From positions 94,794,911-94,858,910 of the forward strand of contig NC_084795.1 in assembly GCF_963169125.1 (NCBI RefSeq): DNA of 64,000 nucleotides, read 5' to 3'. Made by a program: the position numbers and the translations under genes. The stretch is from Humulus lupulus (lineage: Eukaryota > Streptophyta > Magnoliopsida > Rosales > Cannabaceae). Shown here one piece after another: positions 1-10,850 of this stretch. Within the stretch, counting starts at the first letter, position 1; each line of letters starts with the position of its first letter. A model generated the notes under the pieces. The model was not told the origin of the DNA. It worked only from the letters and a program-made list of their open reading frames with translations, and made no database searches.

Positions 1-811
1 CATGGGACATGCGATTACCGGCCTAAGGGTGTCGGAATCAATATTTGCGCATTGAGGCGCAGCTCGGCCACTGGGAGCTGAGGCAGCTTATTTATCACTG
101 AGCTTGGTTAAGCTGGCCAGAGTCAGTGACTATTACACTGGGGGCGGCCCTATTGAGCCGAAGACAGTGTGCTAAATAGAGGGTGCGACTAAGGGCGCCA
201 ACCCTGAATGTTATTTGATGGGTATGACAATCTATTGGTTATGAACGTGAATATTGTGCTATGGATATAGTTAATTGACTGTCTGAATGACAACTGTTAT
301 TGTTGATTGGATAAATGTATGAAATGTTGAATTCTCGGTTGAGCATTGTGAAATATTTGTTAAGTGTTGCTGATCTTACTATGTTATCATGCTTTCTTGC
401 TGGGCCTTGGCTCACGGGTGCTACGTGGTGCAGGTTAAGGCAAAGGCAGGCTGGACCAAGCCCGAGGTGGAGAGCTCCAAGGTGAAATGTACATAGCTAG
501 CTGTTCGATCACCACGATCGAGGAGTGGACCAGGACAGGGACTACCTAACTGCTCGTTTTTGCCTTAGTATGGCCAGCCAATGTATTTAAACTTTGTAAC
601 TTTTGTAAATGGCTTTTAAACTGTCGCTTTTTGGGATCCCATGTAGATAAACAATGCTTAGTAATGAAAATATAACTTTTGAGACCAAAACACTTTTAAC
701 CCTAGTTCCTCCACTGTTTCAGTAACACGATTTTACTTAAATAACTTGATTAGCAAGTCTGGCACCTTATAAACACACAATGTAACGGTCTTGGCTATCC
801 AGGGCGTTACA
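1..811 (+). repeat. Ty3/gypsy LTR, 5'-truncated by window edge
   Basis: The last ~80 bases match the reverse complement of the first ~80 bases of the LTR that starts at 1597: both carry a short 'GTAAYGGTCTTGG..' block and finish on a ..GTTACA terminus. The LTR therefore lies in plus orientation with its 3' end at 811. No primer-binding site follows it, so it is either a solo LTR or the 3' LTR of an element lying to the left. It abruptly interrupts gag coding sequence of the neighbouring minus-strand element, so it is the younger insertion. Its 5' end is outside the window and no target duplication can be checked. Confidence 0.75.
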
Positions 812-1581
812 GTTTGGCCTTGGCCGGATCTGCACTACCCTCAAAAACTAGAGGGTAATGTTTCCTGAACCTTTCATAAAGAGGTTCCCATTTATTCCCA
901 GCCTCTGGCGGCTGTTCAACTGTTGGCACCGTCACAGGTGGTGCCTCTGGTAAAATGTGCCCTACAGGAACCTGTTGTTGTTTCAGGAGGCGTATTTCTT
1001 CTTCCTACCTCATTACCCTGGCTGGCAAATCAGCAAGCACCTACTGCCAGTTCTCAGGAGCTGGCTGAGGGGTCTGACCCTAGATATTATCTTGACCCTG
1101 TCTATCATTCCTGGCTAGATGATGGTTCTACCTGCCTTGGAAGCATACTTTCAACTTATACCTTTCTGCAATAATCAATGCGGCCAGTTAGGCAGCGATA
1201 ACCAAACCTCTTATCGCCTCATAGTCCAAGATCAAGCAAATACTCATCCACGTTCAACAGTCATGCTAATAAGCATGTCTATTCATAAACATAACAATTA
1301 ACATTTAACACTTAGCAACTAACAATTAACGATGCTAATAATCCTTTCCTAGCAATATAAGTGATAATAAGCACGTTCTTTCTCACCATGCAGCAATCAA
1401 GGGCTAAGCCCTATCTGTATATCTCATGCTACCAAATAAGGAATGCAGGTAAATCACTTATATCCTATTTAAGTAGTTAAACACATAACCACATAAATAG
1501 TTACCGAACCCTAAGTGGAGCTTGTCTTGAGTGGCGAGTGTACATGCCTAGCCTGTCTACAGGAACCTTTAACCTTGGCAC
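812..1581 (-). pseudogene. Ty3/gypsy gag N-terminal fragment and leader
   Basis: Read on the minus strand from the primer-binding site, this is the leader and start of gag of the element whose 5' LTR is 1597-3041. From about 1100 down to 812 it encodes a Glu/Gln-rich stretch, then a block with ERFRKHYPLVFEGSADPAKA, which resembles the conserved start of the plant Ty3/gypsy gag domain (FRK..P..F.G..DP..A). A stop lies a little upstream in the same frame. The reading frame is cut at 812 by the inserted LTR, so only the first part of gag remains here and the rest of this element must lie left of the window. Confidence 0.6.
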
Positions 1582-1593
1582 GCTCTGATACCA
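1582..1593 (-). other. Primer-binding site (tRNA-iMet type)
   Basis: The minus strand reads TGGTATCAGAGC, the standard plant site complementary to initiator tRNA-Met, three bases inside the LTR terminus. It identifies 1597-3041 as the 5' LTR of a minus-strand element. Confidence 0.85.
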
Positions 1594-1924
1594 AGTTGTA
1601 ACACCCTGGTTATCCAAGACCATTACACTGTGTATTTTAAATAGTGCTTAACTCACTAAATGAATTATTAGGCCATAAATGTGCATCTAAGTGTTATTAA
1701 TGGGCCAGGGTAAAAATCTCGGTCAAAAAGAATGGATATTTTATTAAAAACATTAAAATGTACATGAGATCCCATAATAGTGTTTACCTAAGATCTCAAA
1801 TCAAGGTTGGGTAAGCTTTTCCTTCCCTTTACCTACATCACATAGCACCTGTGAGCCAAGGCTCAGCAAGAAAACTTATTACTGCATGCATACAAGTACC
1901 AATAAATTATTATGGAATCATTCT

Positions 1925-2084
1925 GGGGCCCGCAACCCTAATAAGATGACCATAGGGTCATCCTGGGGTCCCGTGCCCTGAATAGTTGACCATGGAGTCA
2001 TCCAGGGGTCTTGTGCCCTGAATAGATGATCATGGAGTCATCCTGGGGTCCTTTGCCCTAACCATGTGACCATCAAGTCACCCT
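1925..2084. repeat. 40-bp tandem repeat, 4 copies, inside LTR
   Basis: There are four consecutive 40-bp units starting at 1925, 1965, 2005 and 2045. Each starts GGGG, contains TGACCAT or TGATCAT, and ends GTCAYCCT or similar. Copies differ at several positions. This is a minisatellite in the LTR U3 region. Confidence 0.85.
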
Positions 2085-2216
2085 AGCTCTGAGTAACTAG
2101 CCATGGAACTAGTCAAGCGCTTTAGTTTTCTTTGACCATAGGGTCGGGCGAGCCTGTAACGCTCTATTGATTAGATCTAATCATATCGACCATGCACTCA
2201 TTGCACTATTGCTGCT

Positions 2217-2337
2217 CTTGACTCATAAGTTAATGTCAAACGACCAGCGCTCGGCACTATTGTCGTTCCTGACTGATAAGTCAAAGCTTTACGACCAGCG
2301 CTCACCACTATTATTGTTTCTGACTGATAAGTTAGTG
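2217..2337. repeat. 51-bp tandem repeat inside LTR
   Basis: CTGACTGATAAG-type units recur with exact 51-bp spacing (2218, 2269, 2320), with CGACCAGCGCTC shared between them. A degenerate partial copy lies just upstream. This is a second, unrelated minisatellite in the same LTR. Confidence 0.8.
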
Positions 2338-3041
2338 CACTTCTCAAGTAAACAATGCAACCAAGCATTCATAATGCAACAAATATCCATATATAGACCA
2401 CTCAACATGCTTCATCAATAATCATGTATGTCACATAATGGGTGCAGTTTTCTTACCTCAAGTTTGAGCGTAAAATAAAGTAAGAACGACCCTTGAGCAC
2501 GATCCTGACCTTAGCCCTTTAGTGTAACCACATAAGAAACCCCATCAATAATGAGTAATTAAAGGTTCTCAAACCAAGTCCTAACCCCCAGGACCTCGAA
2601 CTCTACCGAACCAGGTAGTAGATTCGATCCCGAGCCTTAAGGTTTGAAACCCCGACCTTAAAACCAAACCTAGCCAAAAAGAACCAGGCGGGCCATGACC
2701 TGCCCCCAAGGACCGCAGCACACCTCCCAGACAGACAGCCCTCCTATCTGGGTGTTAGGGGCGAGCTGTGACTTTTTCGCTAACTTGCTCCCTAGGATCG
2801 TCTCGTGCCGAGTAACCCAAACAAACGCACATAATAATGTGGTCTCCCACATATATCACATATATGAACATATATAAAATTATGCCCATAACGGGCTAAA
2901 TTACGAAAGTTGTCATTCTAAAAAGAAATAGGCCCACCTGCATATTTAATATCCCTACACATGCATAACTAGTTATATTATCATATAATTCACATAATCA
3001 CAATCAAATATATCAAATAAACATATGTTTGGATCGTTACA

Positions 3042-3245
3042 CTATTCCTTGCATCTGGGATCTACAGAGATGTACCAAGACTTGAAGACATTATATTGGT
3101 GGTCGGGAATGAAGAGAGATATCGTTGAGTTTGTTGCCAAATGCCTAACTTGTCAGTAAGTGAAGGCAGAACATCAAAGGCCAGCAGGGTTTCTACAACC
3201 ACTCTATATTCTAGAATGGAAGTGGGAAAACATAGCAATGGTGAT
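3042..3245 (+). pseudogene. Ty3/gypsy integrase fragment
   Basis: The plus strand encodes the integrase zinc-binding region: a degenerate [20 protein letters not shown], then MKRDI, then CLTC as the CxxC of the HHCC motif (with a stop directly after the cysteines), then the start of the core (WKWENIAM). It begins exactly at the LTR boundary and ends where a minus-strand RNase H fragment starts. It is a relic of an older gypsy element broken by later insertions and an inversion. Confidence 0.75.
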
Positions 3246-3390
3246 GTCTCTGTATAGGTGATGTCTCCAAATCTTTAGTGTGAACACTACTACTACTAGC
3301 TCCAAGTCATGAGTAGGATACCTCTGTTCATAATCCTTGAGCTATCTCGAGGCATAAGCCACTACCTTTCCATTTTTCATCAGCACGCAT
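3246..3390 (-). pseudogene. Ty3/gypsy RNase H fragment
   Basis: The minus strand encodes the RNase H stretch CVLMKNGKVVAYASR, a stop, [15 protein letters not shown] and [14 protein letters not shown]. This is the region just after the catalytic D..C/GVL segment in Ty3/gypsy polymerases. It joins the plus-strand integrase fragment head to head at about 3245, so the two domains are inverted relative to each other. Confidence 0.75.
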
Positions 3391-3402
3391 GGACTGGGTT
3401 TT

Positions 3403-3620
3403 CCATGGAGGAGGGTTGGGTTCAGTATGTCGTATCCACTACTCAATACCCCTAACATCCACTTAAACCCAAAAGACATGAATTTAAATTCTCATTTTGT
3501 TAATTGTTATTCAATTTGATTAGGCACAATCTAATAGTGCAAAGAAAATGAGCTTTCACAAATGGGCTAACCCATATGAGAGGAATTTAAATCTTATACT
3601 TTAAATCGAGCCCAGAATTT
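3403..3620. repeat. Dispersed repeat, also at 60510-60720
   Basis: The segment begins CATGGAGGAGGGTTRGGT and matches 60510-60720 in the same orientation over about 200 bp with small indels. The second copy is in the leader of the copia element. Here it sits alone, with no recognisable copia coding sequence nearby, so this may be a piece of another copia leader. Confidence 0.55.
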
Positions 3621-3751
3621 TAATTTTAATCATAATATTACCAAATAAATAAAAAAAGTTCAAAAAAAAACAGAAAATTAGAATAACTTCATTGAAGAAA
3701 AATATTTAATAACAAATTAAGTGAAGTTATGCTAAAACTTCAAAAATAAAA

Positions 3752-4235
3752 CTAAAAAGCTTGCAAAAACTTTATTCTAAAAAAAATTAAGTCTTCTACA
3801 TCAAACCCATCCTCTAAAATATTCCTAGAAAAGTCCTTGTAGTCTTCTACAATGTAGACAAAACGCGAGGTGGAGGGAACATTTATAAGAAATCCCTCCC
3901 TAGGGTCTTTTGCTAAGTGGTACACCCGCTCACCCATTTCCCCTTTTTGTAGGAAAAATCCTCAATAATTATGAAATGGCGGGCAAATCGATCCATAAAA
4001 ACATTGTATTTGTCTTCATCTAGAACACATTGATCATATAAGACCTCATTCCAGACTATTTTCAGGCTTGGCTCAGCTAATGGTAACTTTGCAGAATGCA
4101 TGAGAACTAAGTACTTTTCATGTGTCTTGAGTAGTGCATTATGAGTGGTAATGATCTTTTCCATCTCATGATGAATTCTGTTTATTTTAAGGAATACTCT
4201 TTCAAACTCTTTCTCCCCAGTTGGTTCATGATGCT
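3752..4235 (-). pseudogene. Unrecognised coding-like region, frameshifted
   Basis: Two overlapping minus-strand open stretches (4235-3913 and 3937-3752) read as one broken protein. The first has a helical, charge-patterned start (EFERVFLKINRIHHEMEKI) and continues through VWNEVLYDQCVLDEDKYN. The second contains AKDPREGFLINVPSTSRFVY. The frame changes near 3930. Upstream on the same strand is a plausible intron (GTAAGTATAC to TTTCAG) between the primer-binding-like site at 4383-4394 and the open frame. It lies where gag of the 4397-15338 LTR element would start, but I do not recognise a gag motif or any other family. Confidence 0.35.
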
Positions 4236-4396
4236 AAACTCTGAAAGTAAAACAGCTCAGAATTACTAATTCTTATACACATAACATAACATTAGGCAAG
4301 TATACTTACTTGGTAATGAGTCGGTCCCCTTTTTAGCTGTCGTGTGTATTTAATGAGAAATTTCGAGACCAATATAGTCGTAGTTCTGATAACACT

Positions 4397-5328
4397 TGTT
4401 ACGCCCTAAATTTCTCTAATACTTATTAAATAAATAATATTGCATTGAAAAACATAAAATAAACAAATGTTGCCCTTATTCAAAATAATTTAGCATAAAT
4501 AGGGTACCAGTTTGAAAGCAAAAATACATATTCTTTATATTAAAATAAATAAAATATTAAGCAACATGTTTAGAAACAAATGGAAACAACTTTTAATCTT
4601 AAAAAGACCGCCCGCAGCTATATGGTCCTCACTTTTACACACGCAGCTCTGTCAGGTACTGCTCACCACTAGCTTCCTAAACCTTTACTTACTTACTTAA
4701 ATCTGCACGTAAAAACATAAGGAATGAGCTACTAAGTCCAATAAGAAAAATACATACATGCAGAACATAACACATTCATATATCACATAAAAACATAAAA
4801 TGATAATATTTATCCAAAATAATAATTTATTTCATAAAAGAGCATAAATGAACTTTTCTCATATTCTCCATTGTAAATTGTAAATCTACACGTAAAATCG
4901 TAATTAATTTCATATTCATAATATTTTTACTATTCATAACCATGCGTAACTGTCACAAAACATGCATGTATAGACTATATCCTATAGTTATTGTAAAATC
5001 TAAAACGAATCAAGACAACTTAATGAAAATGGTAAGAATTTGTAATTGATAATGTGGACATCAAGAGTCTGTACATAAACCATACAACCCTGCCATGTAG
5101 TTATTTATAATCGATACGCCTTTTCTTACCTTTTCTTTGTACCCGAGACGTTAGAACATAAAATCATAAACTTATACATAAAGCTACTTAATTTTTCCTA
5201 CATTGAAAATGGAGAAAAATGATGAGAATGATTGCACTAAGCTCCTTAGCACCTCTTAGAACCACCACCAATGTGTCCTTAACCTAGCCCGGACAATGAA
5301 CGTATTCCACAACCTCGAAGAATAATGC
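4397..5328 (-). repeat. Outer chromovirus-type LTR, 3' part (split)
   Basis: The plus-strand boundary TGTTACGCCC starts at 4397, preceded by a primer-binding-like sequence (minus TGTTATCAGAAC, 4383-4394). The other end of this LTR is GGGGTATTACA at 15338. The two parts are separated by the complete element at 5329-14092 with its AATGC duplications. Rejoined, the LTR is about 2.2 kb. Its right part shares the 'TACAACTTTCTAGAAATA' block and surrounding U3 sequence with the LTRs of the inserted element, so host and guest are related families. No coding sequence is seen in this piece. Confidence 0.65.
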
Positions 5329-7340
5329 TGTAACGACCCAACTATCTATGAAACTTAGGTCATTAAACCCACTAGACATAAGCACAACTTTGAAAAGAAC
5401 ATACATAAGAAAATTCATAACTTTATTGAAAACTTTAAAGAAACAATATTTGTAATACATAAATGAGCTCATTGTTTTAAAATAAAACATAACTTTAAAT
5501 AAAATTGTTTACAAAGCTACATGCGGAAAAATACATAAAAACATAATTTTAAAGAGACTAAACAAATGTTGTCCTCGAATCGACACGCAGCCCATCCACT
5601 CCATTCACCTCCATACACACACCAAGCTTCCAAGAATCCTTCCGCCTCTACATCTATTTTCCTCTATCATACTAAAAGAAAAGGAGTGAGCCTAATGCCC
5701 AGCAAGGAAAAAATACTAACAACATAAACATACACATAAAATCATATCATAACATATGCTATAAACATATCATAACATATACTATATAAGACTATACTAA
5801 TAATGGCCATTATGACATGTGATAAACCATCTACGTCCCCTGTCTAATATTTGAGGTAGGTTAGATCACATGTAGTGTATGATAACCCATCTACGTCCCA
5901 TGTCTAATATTTGAGGTAGGGTAAATCATAACATAACATATAAAAACATAAACTTATCGTAACATATTAAACATAGCATAACATAAAAATATAACATATC
6001 ATACAAACATACAAGATCTAGCCTATTTTCCTTACCAAAATACCGGGATGATGAGAACAAGGTCAGGATTTTGGAACACTCCTAAAAATCATTAATAGAG
6101 AGGTGAGTTTTCTAAAAGAAAGAGATGAAGAGGAATGAACTAAACCATCGAGAAGATACTTACCAACAAGAAATCTCAAGTTCGAAGAACTTAGATGCCT
6201 AACCAAGAATAGAGAAGATTGGGTTAGGAATTGAGTAGAGAAAAACTATAAGAAGTAATGAAACAATACAGAAAAGGAACTAAGAATAGGAATACCTTTG
6301 AAATTGCTATGACCGAACTACACCTCGAAACTGAAATACACACTATGAACCTTACTTCCCAAGTGTCTAATAAGCTTAGAATGATAAAGCTTATAACTCC
6401 AACCCAAGTGTTTATCACTCTATAGTCTCACTAGCACCTGGAAGGCTCTGATCAATGCTTGAAGTATGAATGAAAAGGCGTTCTAGGAATAAAAATCTTC
6501 TTTTTGGCTTTGAATAAGAATAATGAATTTAATTGAAAATATTTGAATATTCTTCAGCCAAAGGCTTAGGAATTGGTCAAATTTTTCAGAGAGAGGTTTA
6601 AGCAGTCAAAACTTGATTTTTAAAAACAAAAATAATCAAATCAAATAGAATCCTAACTTCTAACTCCCTAAATCTCGTAACTCTAAACTCACCTACAGTA
6701 AAATCAACATATCTGGAGCTGTAGGACTCTGATTTATACTATCTTGATACCGTTAGAAACCTAATTAAATTTTCTACAACTTTCTAGAAATACTATTTTT
6801 CGAAATTCATAACATAATTGGGTCAAAAATAGGTCGGAAGTTACAGTACCCTAAAATTACGAAAAATCTATTTAATTATCTAAATAACAACCTAATCCAC
6901 AAATAAATAAAATTGTGATAAATGTCATGCTCCTAACAGATTCTGGTGAAGACTAAGTCTTACATTTCCCTTATTTTATCATTAAAATAATAATTCCTTA
7001 ATAATCATGCATATGACAAGTGTCATAATCCTATTGGCTCTATCTAAACCTTAGGAATAACTATGCTCATGACAAGTGTCATATTCTTATTGGCGCTATC
7101 TAAACCTTAGGTTATAATAATCATCATATTGATAACCAGCAATATTAATCAAACCTTATGTTATAATTAATATTCTTAAACTATAGGCTAAACTTATAAA
7201 ATCCATAACTATTGCTAGGAGTTTCCAACTAAATCCCGGCTTGAACCAAAATCTACAGTAATAAACATACTATAACTACTACTAGCTATTACTATTACTA
7301 CTACTATCTAACTAGCTAAGTAAAGTTCTTGGACTCTACA
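5329..7340 (-). repeat. 3' LTR of Tekay-like element
   Basis: The 2012-bp LTR bounded by TGTAACGACC and GGACTCTACA is nearly identical to 12058-14092. A 60-bp tandem duplication at about 5821-5930 (units begin GATAAACCATCTACG and GATAACCCATCTACG) is shared with the other LTR. It lacks 23 bp around 6472 that include the TATA box present in the 5' LTR, which accounts for the whole length difference between the two LTRs. Confidence 0.92.
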
Positions 7341-7353
7341 ATTCTCCCCTACT
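7341..7353 (-). other. Polypurine tract
   Basis: The minus strand reads AGTAGGGGAGAAT immediately upstream of the 3' LTR, the expected plus-strand priming site for retrotransposon replication. Confidence 0.8.
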
Positions 7354-7376
7354 AAAAATAATATCGTCCTCGAAAT

Positions 7377-10300
7377 TTACTTACCAAATAATTCCGGATA
7401 TCGAGCTTGCATGTCCTCCTCCAACTCCCACGTTGCCTCTCGTTCAAAACTATTTCTCCATAGGACCTTGACTATCGGAATACTCTTAGACCGTAATTCT
7501 TTCATCCCTCTATCTAGGATGCTAACCGGCTGTTCCTCGTAACTCAAGTCTTTCTAGAGTGCTATCGTATCATACTTGAGGACGTGAGATGGGTCTGACA
7601 CATATCTACGCAGCATTGAGATGTGGAACACATTGTGACTATCTACTAAAGCTGGCAGTAGGGCTAATCTATATGCAACTGCTCCCACTTTGTCCAATAT
7701 CTCAAAAGGACCTATAAACCTGGGACTAAGCTTGCATTTCTTCCTGAACCGCTTCACACCTTTCATAGGAGATATTCTTAAGAATACTTGATCTCCGACT
7801 TTGAATTCCACATCACCTCGCTTGGCATCCGCATAACTTTTCTGACAACTCTGAGCAGCGAGCATACGCTGTCTAATCAGCGCTACTGCATCCTGAGCTT
7901 CTCTAACAGCTTCGGGTCCAAGTAGTTTCCTTTCTCCTACCTCATCCCAATGTAGTGGCAATCGACACCTCCTTCCATAAAGTAGCTCGTAAGGTGTCAT
8001 CTCGATCGTTGACTGGTAGCTATTGTTGTAGGAGAACTCTATCAGTGGAAAATACTTACTCCATGATCCTCCAAAATCAAGTACACAAGTGCACAACATG
8101 TCTTCTAAAATCTGTATGGTACGCTCAGACTGACCGTCTGTTTGAGGATGAAATGTTGTACTAAGACTTAACTTGGTACCCATAGCTTGCTGCAAGCTTC
8201 TCCAAATTCTCGATGTAAACACCAATCCTCTATCGGACACTATTGTCTTGGGGATTCCATGCAGTCTTACTATCTCTTGAACATAAATATATGTGTATTG
8301 CTCAGCCGTCTATGACGTCTTGACAGGTAGAAAATGAGCTGACTTGGTTAATCTATCTATTACTACCCAAGCCGAGTCGTGTTGCTTATTCGTGCGAGGC
8401 AAACCCATCACGAAATCCATTGCTATGTCATCCCATTTCCATTCTGGAATGCTGAGTGGTTGCAATAAGCCTGCAGGCCGCTGATGTTCTGCTTTCACTT
8501 GTTGGCACATCAAACATTTAGACACGTACTCCGCTATATCCTTCTTCATTCCTGGCCACCAATACATTGCCTTGATGTCGTGAGTCATCTTGGTCGACCC
8601 TGGGTGAACTGAGTATGGGGAATTGTGCGCTTCTTCTAGAATCTTCACCTTAATTCCTTGATCGTTTGGCACGCATACCCGATCCTTATATCTTAATAAC
8701 CCTTGACTTGATTTTGAGAAATTCGTGGCCTTCCCTTCTCTAACTGCATCTATATGTGTTACTAACGTGTCATCGTGCACTTGCCCATTCCGTATATCTT
8801 CTAATAGGCTTGACTGAATGGACAAGTTAGCCAGTTTACCAATGACTACTTCTATTCCAGCATTGATCAGCTCCTGCTGTAGCGGCTTTTCTATTCCAAC
8901 TAACGCTGCTAGACTTCCATAATTCTTTCTACTTAGCGCATCAGCAACTACGTTTGCCTTTCCTGGGTGGTATAAAATTTCGCAATCATAATCTTTCACT
9001 AGCTCTAACCACCTGCGCTGCCTCATGTTGAGCTCTTTCTGAGTGAAGAAATACTTTAGGCTTTTGTGGTTGGTATAGATCTCACACCGTTCTCCATAAA
9101 GACAGTGGTGCCAGGTTTTTAACGCAAAGACCACCGCTGCCAACTCCATATCGTGAGTTGGATAGTGTTGCTCATACTCCTTCAATTGTCTTGAGGCGTA
9201 GGCTATCACCTTGTCATTCTGCATCAGCACACAACCCAACCCTTGCTTCGACGCATCGCAATAGACTACAAACTTGTTATTGGGTGTCGGTACACAAAGT
9301 ACTAGTGCTGAGCATAGCTTATCTTTAAGCAACTGGAAACTTTCTTCACACTTATCATTCCAGTTGAACCTCTGCTGCTTCCGAGTCAGGTTGGTGAGCG
9401 AAGTGGCTATCTTGGAAAAACCTTCTACAAACCTCCGATAATAGCCTGCTAATCCCAGAAAGCTTCTTACTTTTGACGCATTCTTTGGTCTTGGTCAATC
9501 CTTCACAGCCTCTACTTTAGATGGATCTACAGCAATCCCGTCCTTGGATACTTTGTGGCCAAGAAATTCTACTTGTGAAAGCCAAAATTCGCACTTCTTG
9601 AACTTGGCGTAAATCTGATGCTCCTTTAGTCGTAACAAGATTAACCTTAAATGTTTCTCGTGCTCGACTTCGTTCTTTGAGTACACCAAGATATCGTCAA
9701 TGAATAATACAACGAATTTATCCAAGAAGTCCTTAAAGACCATATTCATTAAATCCATGAATGCGGCTGGAGCATTGGTAAGACCGAAAGACATGACTAA
9801 AAACTTGTAATGCCCATAACGAATTCTAAAGGCTGTCTTAGAAATTTCTTCTTCCCATACCTTGAGCTAATGATACCTGGACCGTAAGTCAATCTTTGAA
9901 AACACGGTCGCACCTCGAAGTTGATCAAACAAGTCGTCAATCCGGGGTAGCGGGTACTTATTCTTAATCGTCACCTTATTCAGCTCGTGGTAATCTATGC
10001 ACATCTGCATACTGCCGTCCTTTTTCTTCACAAACAAAACCAATGCTCCCCATGGTGAATGGCTCGGTCTGATGAAACCCAAGTCTAGAAGTTCTTGTAG
10101 CTGCATCTTTAACTCCTTGAGTTTGGTAGGTGCCATCCGGTATGGTGCCTTGGAGATAGGTTCAGTGCCCGGTACTAGCTCGATTGTGAAGTCAATTTCC
10201 CGCGTTGGCGGCAATCCTGGTAAGTCGTCAGGAAATACCTCTGGAAATTCCCTTACAATACGTACATCTCCGACCTTTAGTGGTGTTTCCTTTACCACAT

Positions 10301-10850
10301 CCGTAACACTAGCTAAGAATGATTGACATCCTTTTTCTATCATCTTCTGAGCTTTAAGTGATGAAATAAGCGGTGTGCATAGACCTGAAACATTTCCCAT
10401 AAAACATAGCCTCTGGCCGTTAGGAGTCTCGAACATTACTTGCTTACGTTTGCAGTCGATGGTTGCTTCATGCCTTGCTAGCCAGTCCATTCCCAGTATC
10501 ACATCGAAGTCTTTAATCTCCAATTCTATCAGGTCTCCTTCTAGTTCTACATCCTTTATCTTGATTGGTACGCCTCGTACTACCCGTGATGATAGGACTA
10601 CTTCACCTGAAGGTAATTCTGTTACAAACCTAGTTCTAAATTTTTCACAAGGTTTGTCTAATTTCTCTATCATTCCTAACGAGATATACGAATGAGTGGC
10701 TCCCGAATCAAATAATACATAACATTTATTATGGAGAATAGAAACCTGACCTGTAACTAATTTATTGCTAGCGCCAGCTTCTCCTTGGGTGAGAGCAAAA
10801 ACTCTGGCAGGAACCATCTTATCATCCTTTTTTCCCTCTGACTTGAGTTG
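7377..10850 (-). pseudogene. Chromovirus pol: protease, RT, RNase H, integrase, chromodomain
   Basis: This is a single minus-strand frame encoding, in order: an aspartic protease ([12 protein letters not shown], about 10710-10675); reverse transcriptase with the [11 protein letters not shown] segment and catalytic FIDD ([12 protein letters not shown], about 9715-9680); RNase H ([15 protein letters not shown] near 9265, then [10 protein letters not shown]); and integrase with a zinc-binding HPGSTKM..CLMCQQ (8640-8500) and core catalytic residues in AMDF, VSDRG and SERT. A C-terminal chromodomain-like end (DLSYEEQPV..., EREATWELEEDM) closes at the TAA at 7377. In-frame stops lie at about 9865, 9495, 8310 and 7554 (the second is a Trp position, the first a likely Gln). 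Catalytic residues are retained. The chromodomain-like tail and domain order support a Tekay/Del-type chromovirus. Confidence 0.88.

Larger units (their letters stand above)
1597..3041 (-). repeat. Ty3/gypsy 5' LTR, minus orientation
   Basis: The 1445-bp LTR runs on the minus strand from TGTAACGATCC (3041) to GGGTGTTACA (1597) and is followed by the primer-binding site. It contains two separate minisatellites (1925-2084 and 2217-2337). The LTR of the same family at 1-811 is inverted relative to it. On the outer side it abuts a plus-strand integrase fragment that reads on from base 3043, so the element inserted into an older integrase; the 5-bp target duplication partner is outside the window. 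Confidence 0.8.

Noticed and set aside
923..1301. Plus-strand frames between the two left LTRs
   Set aside because: They are antisense to the identifiable minus-strand gag start.
1925..2337. CRISPR-like spaced repeats
   Set aside because: Units are contiguous minisatellites without unique spacers, inside an LTR of a plant element.
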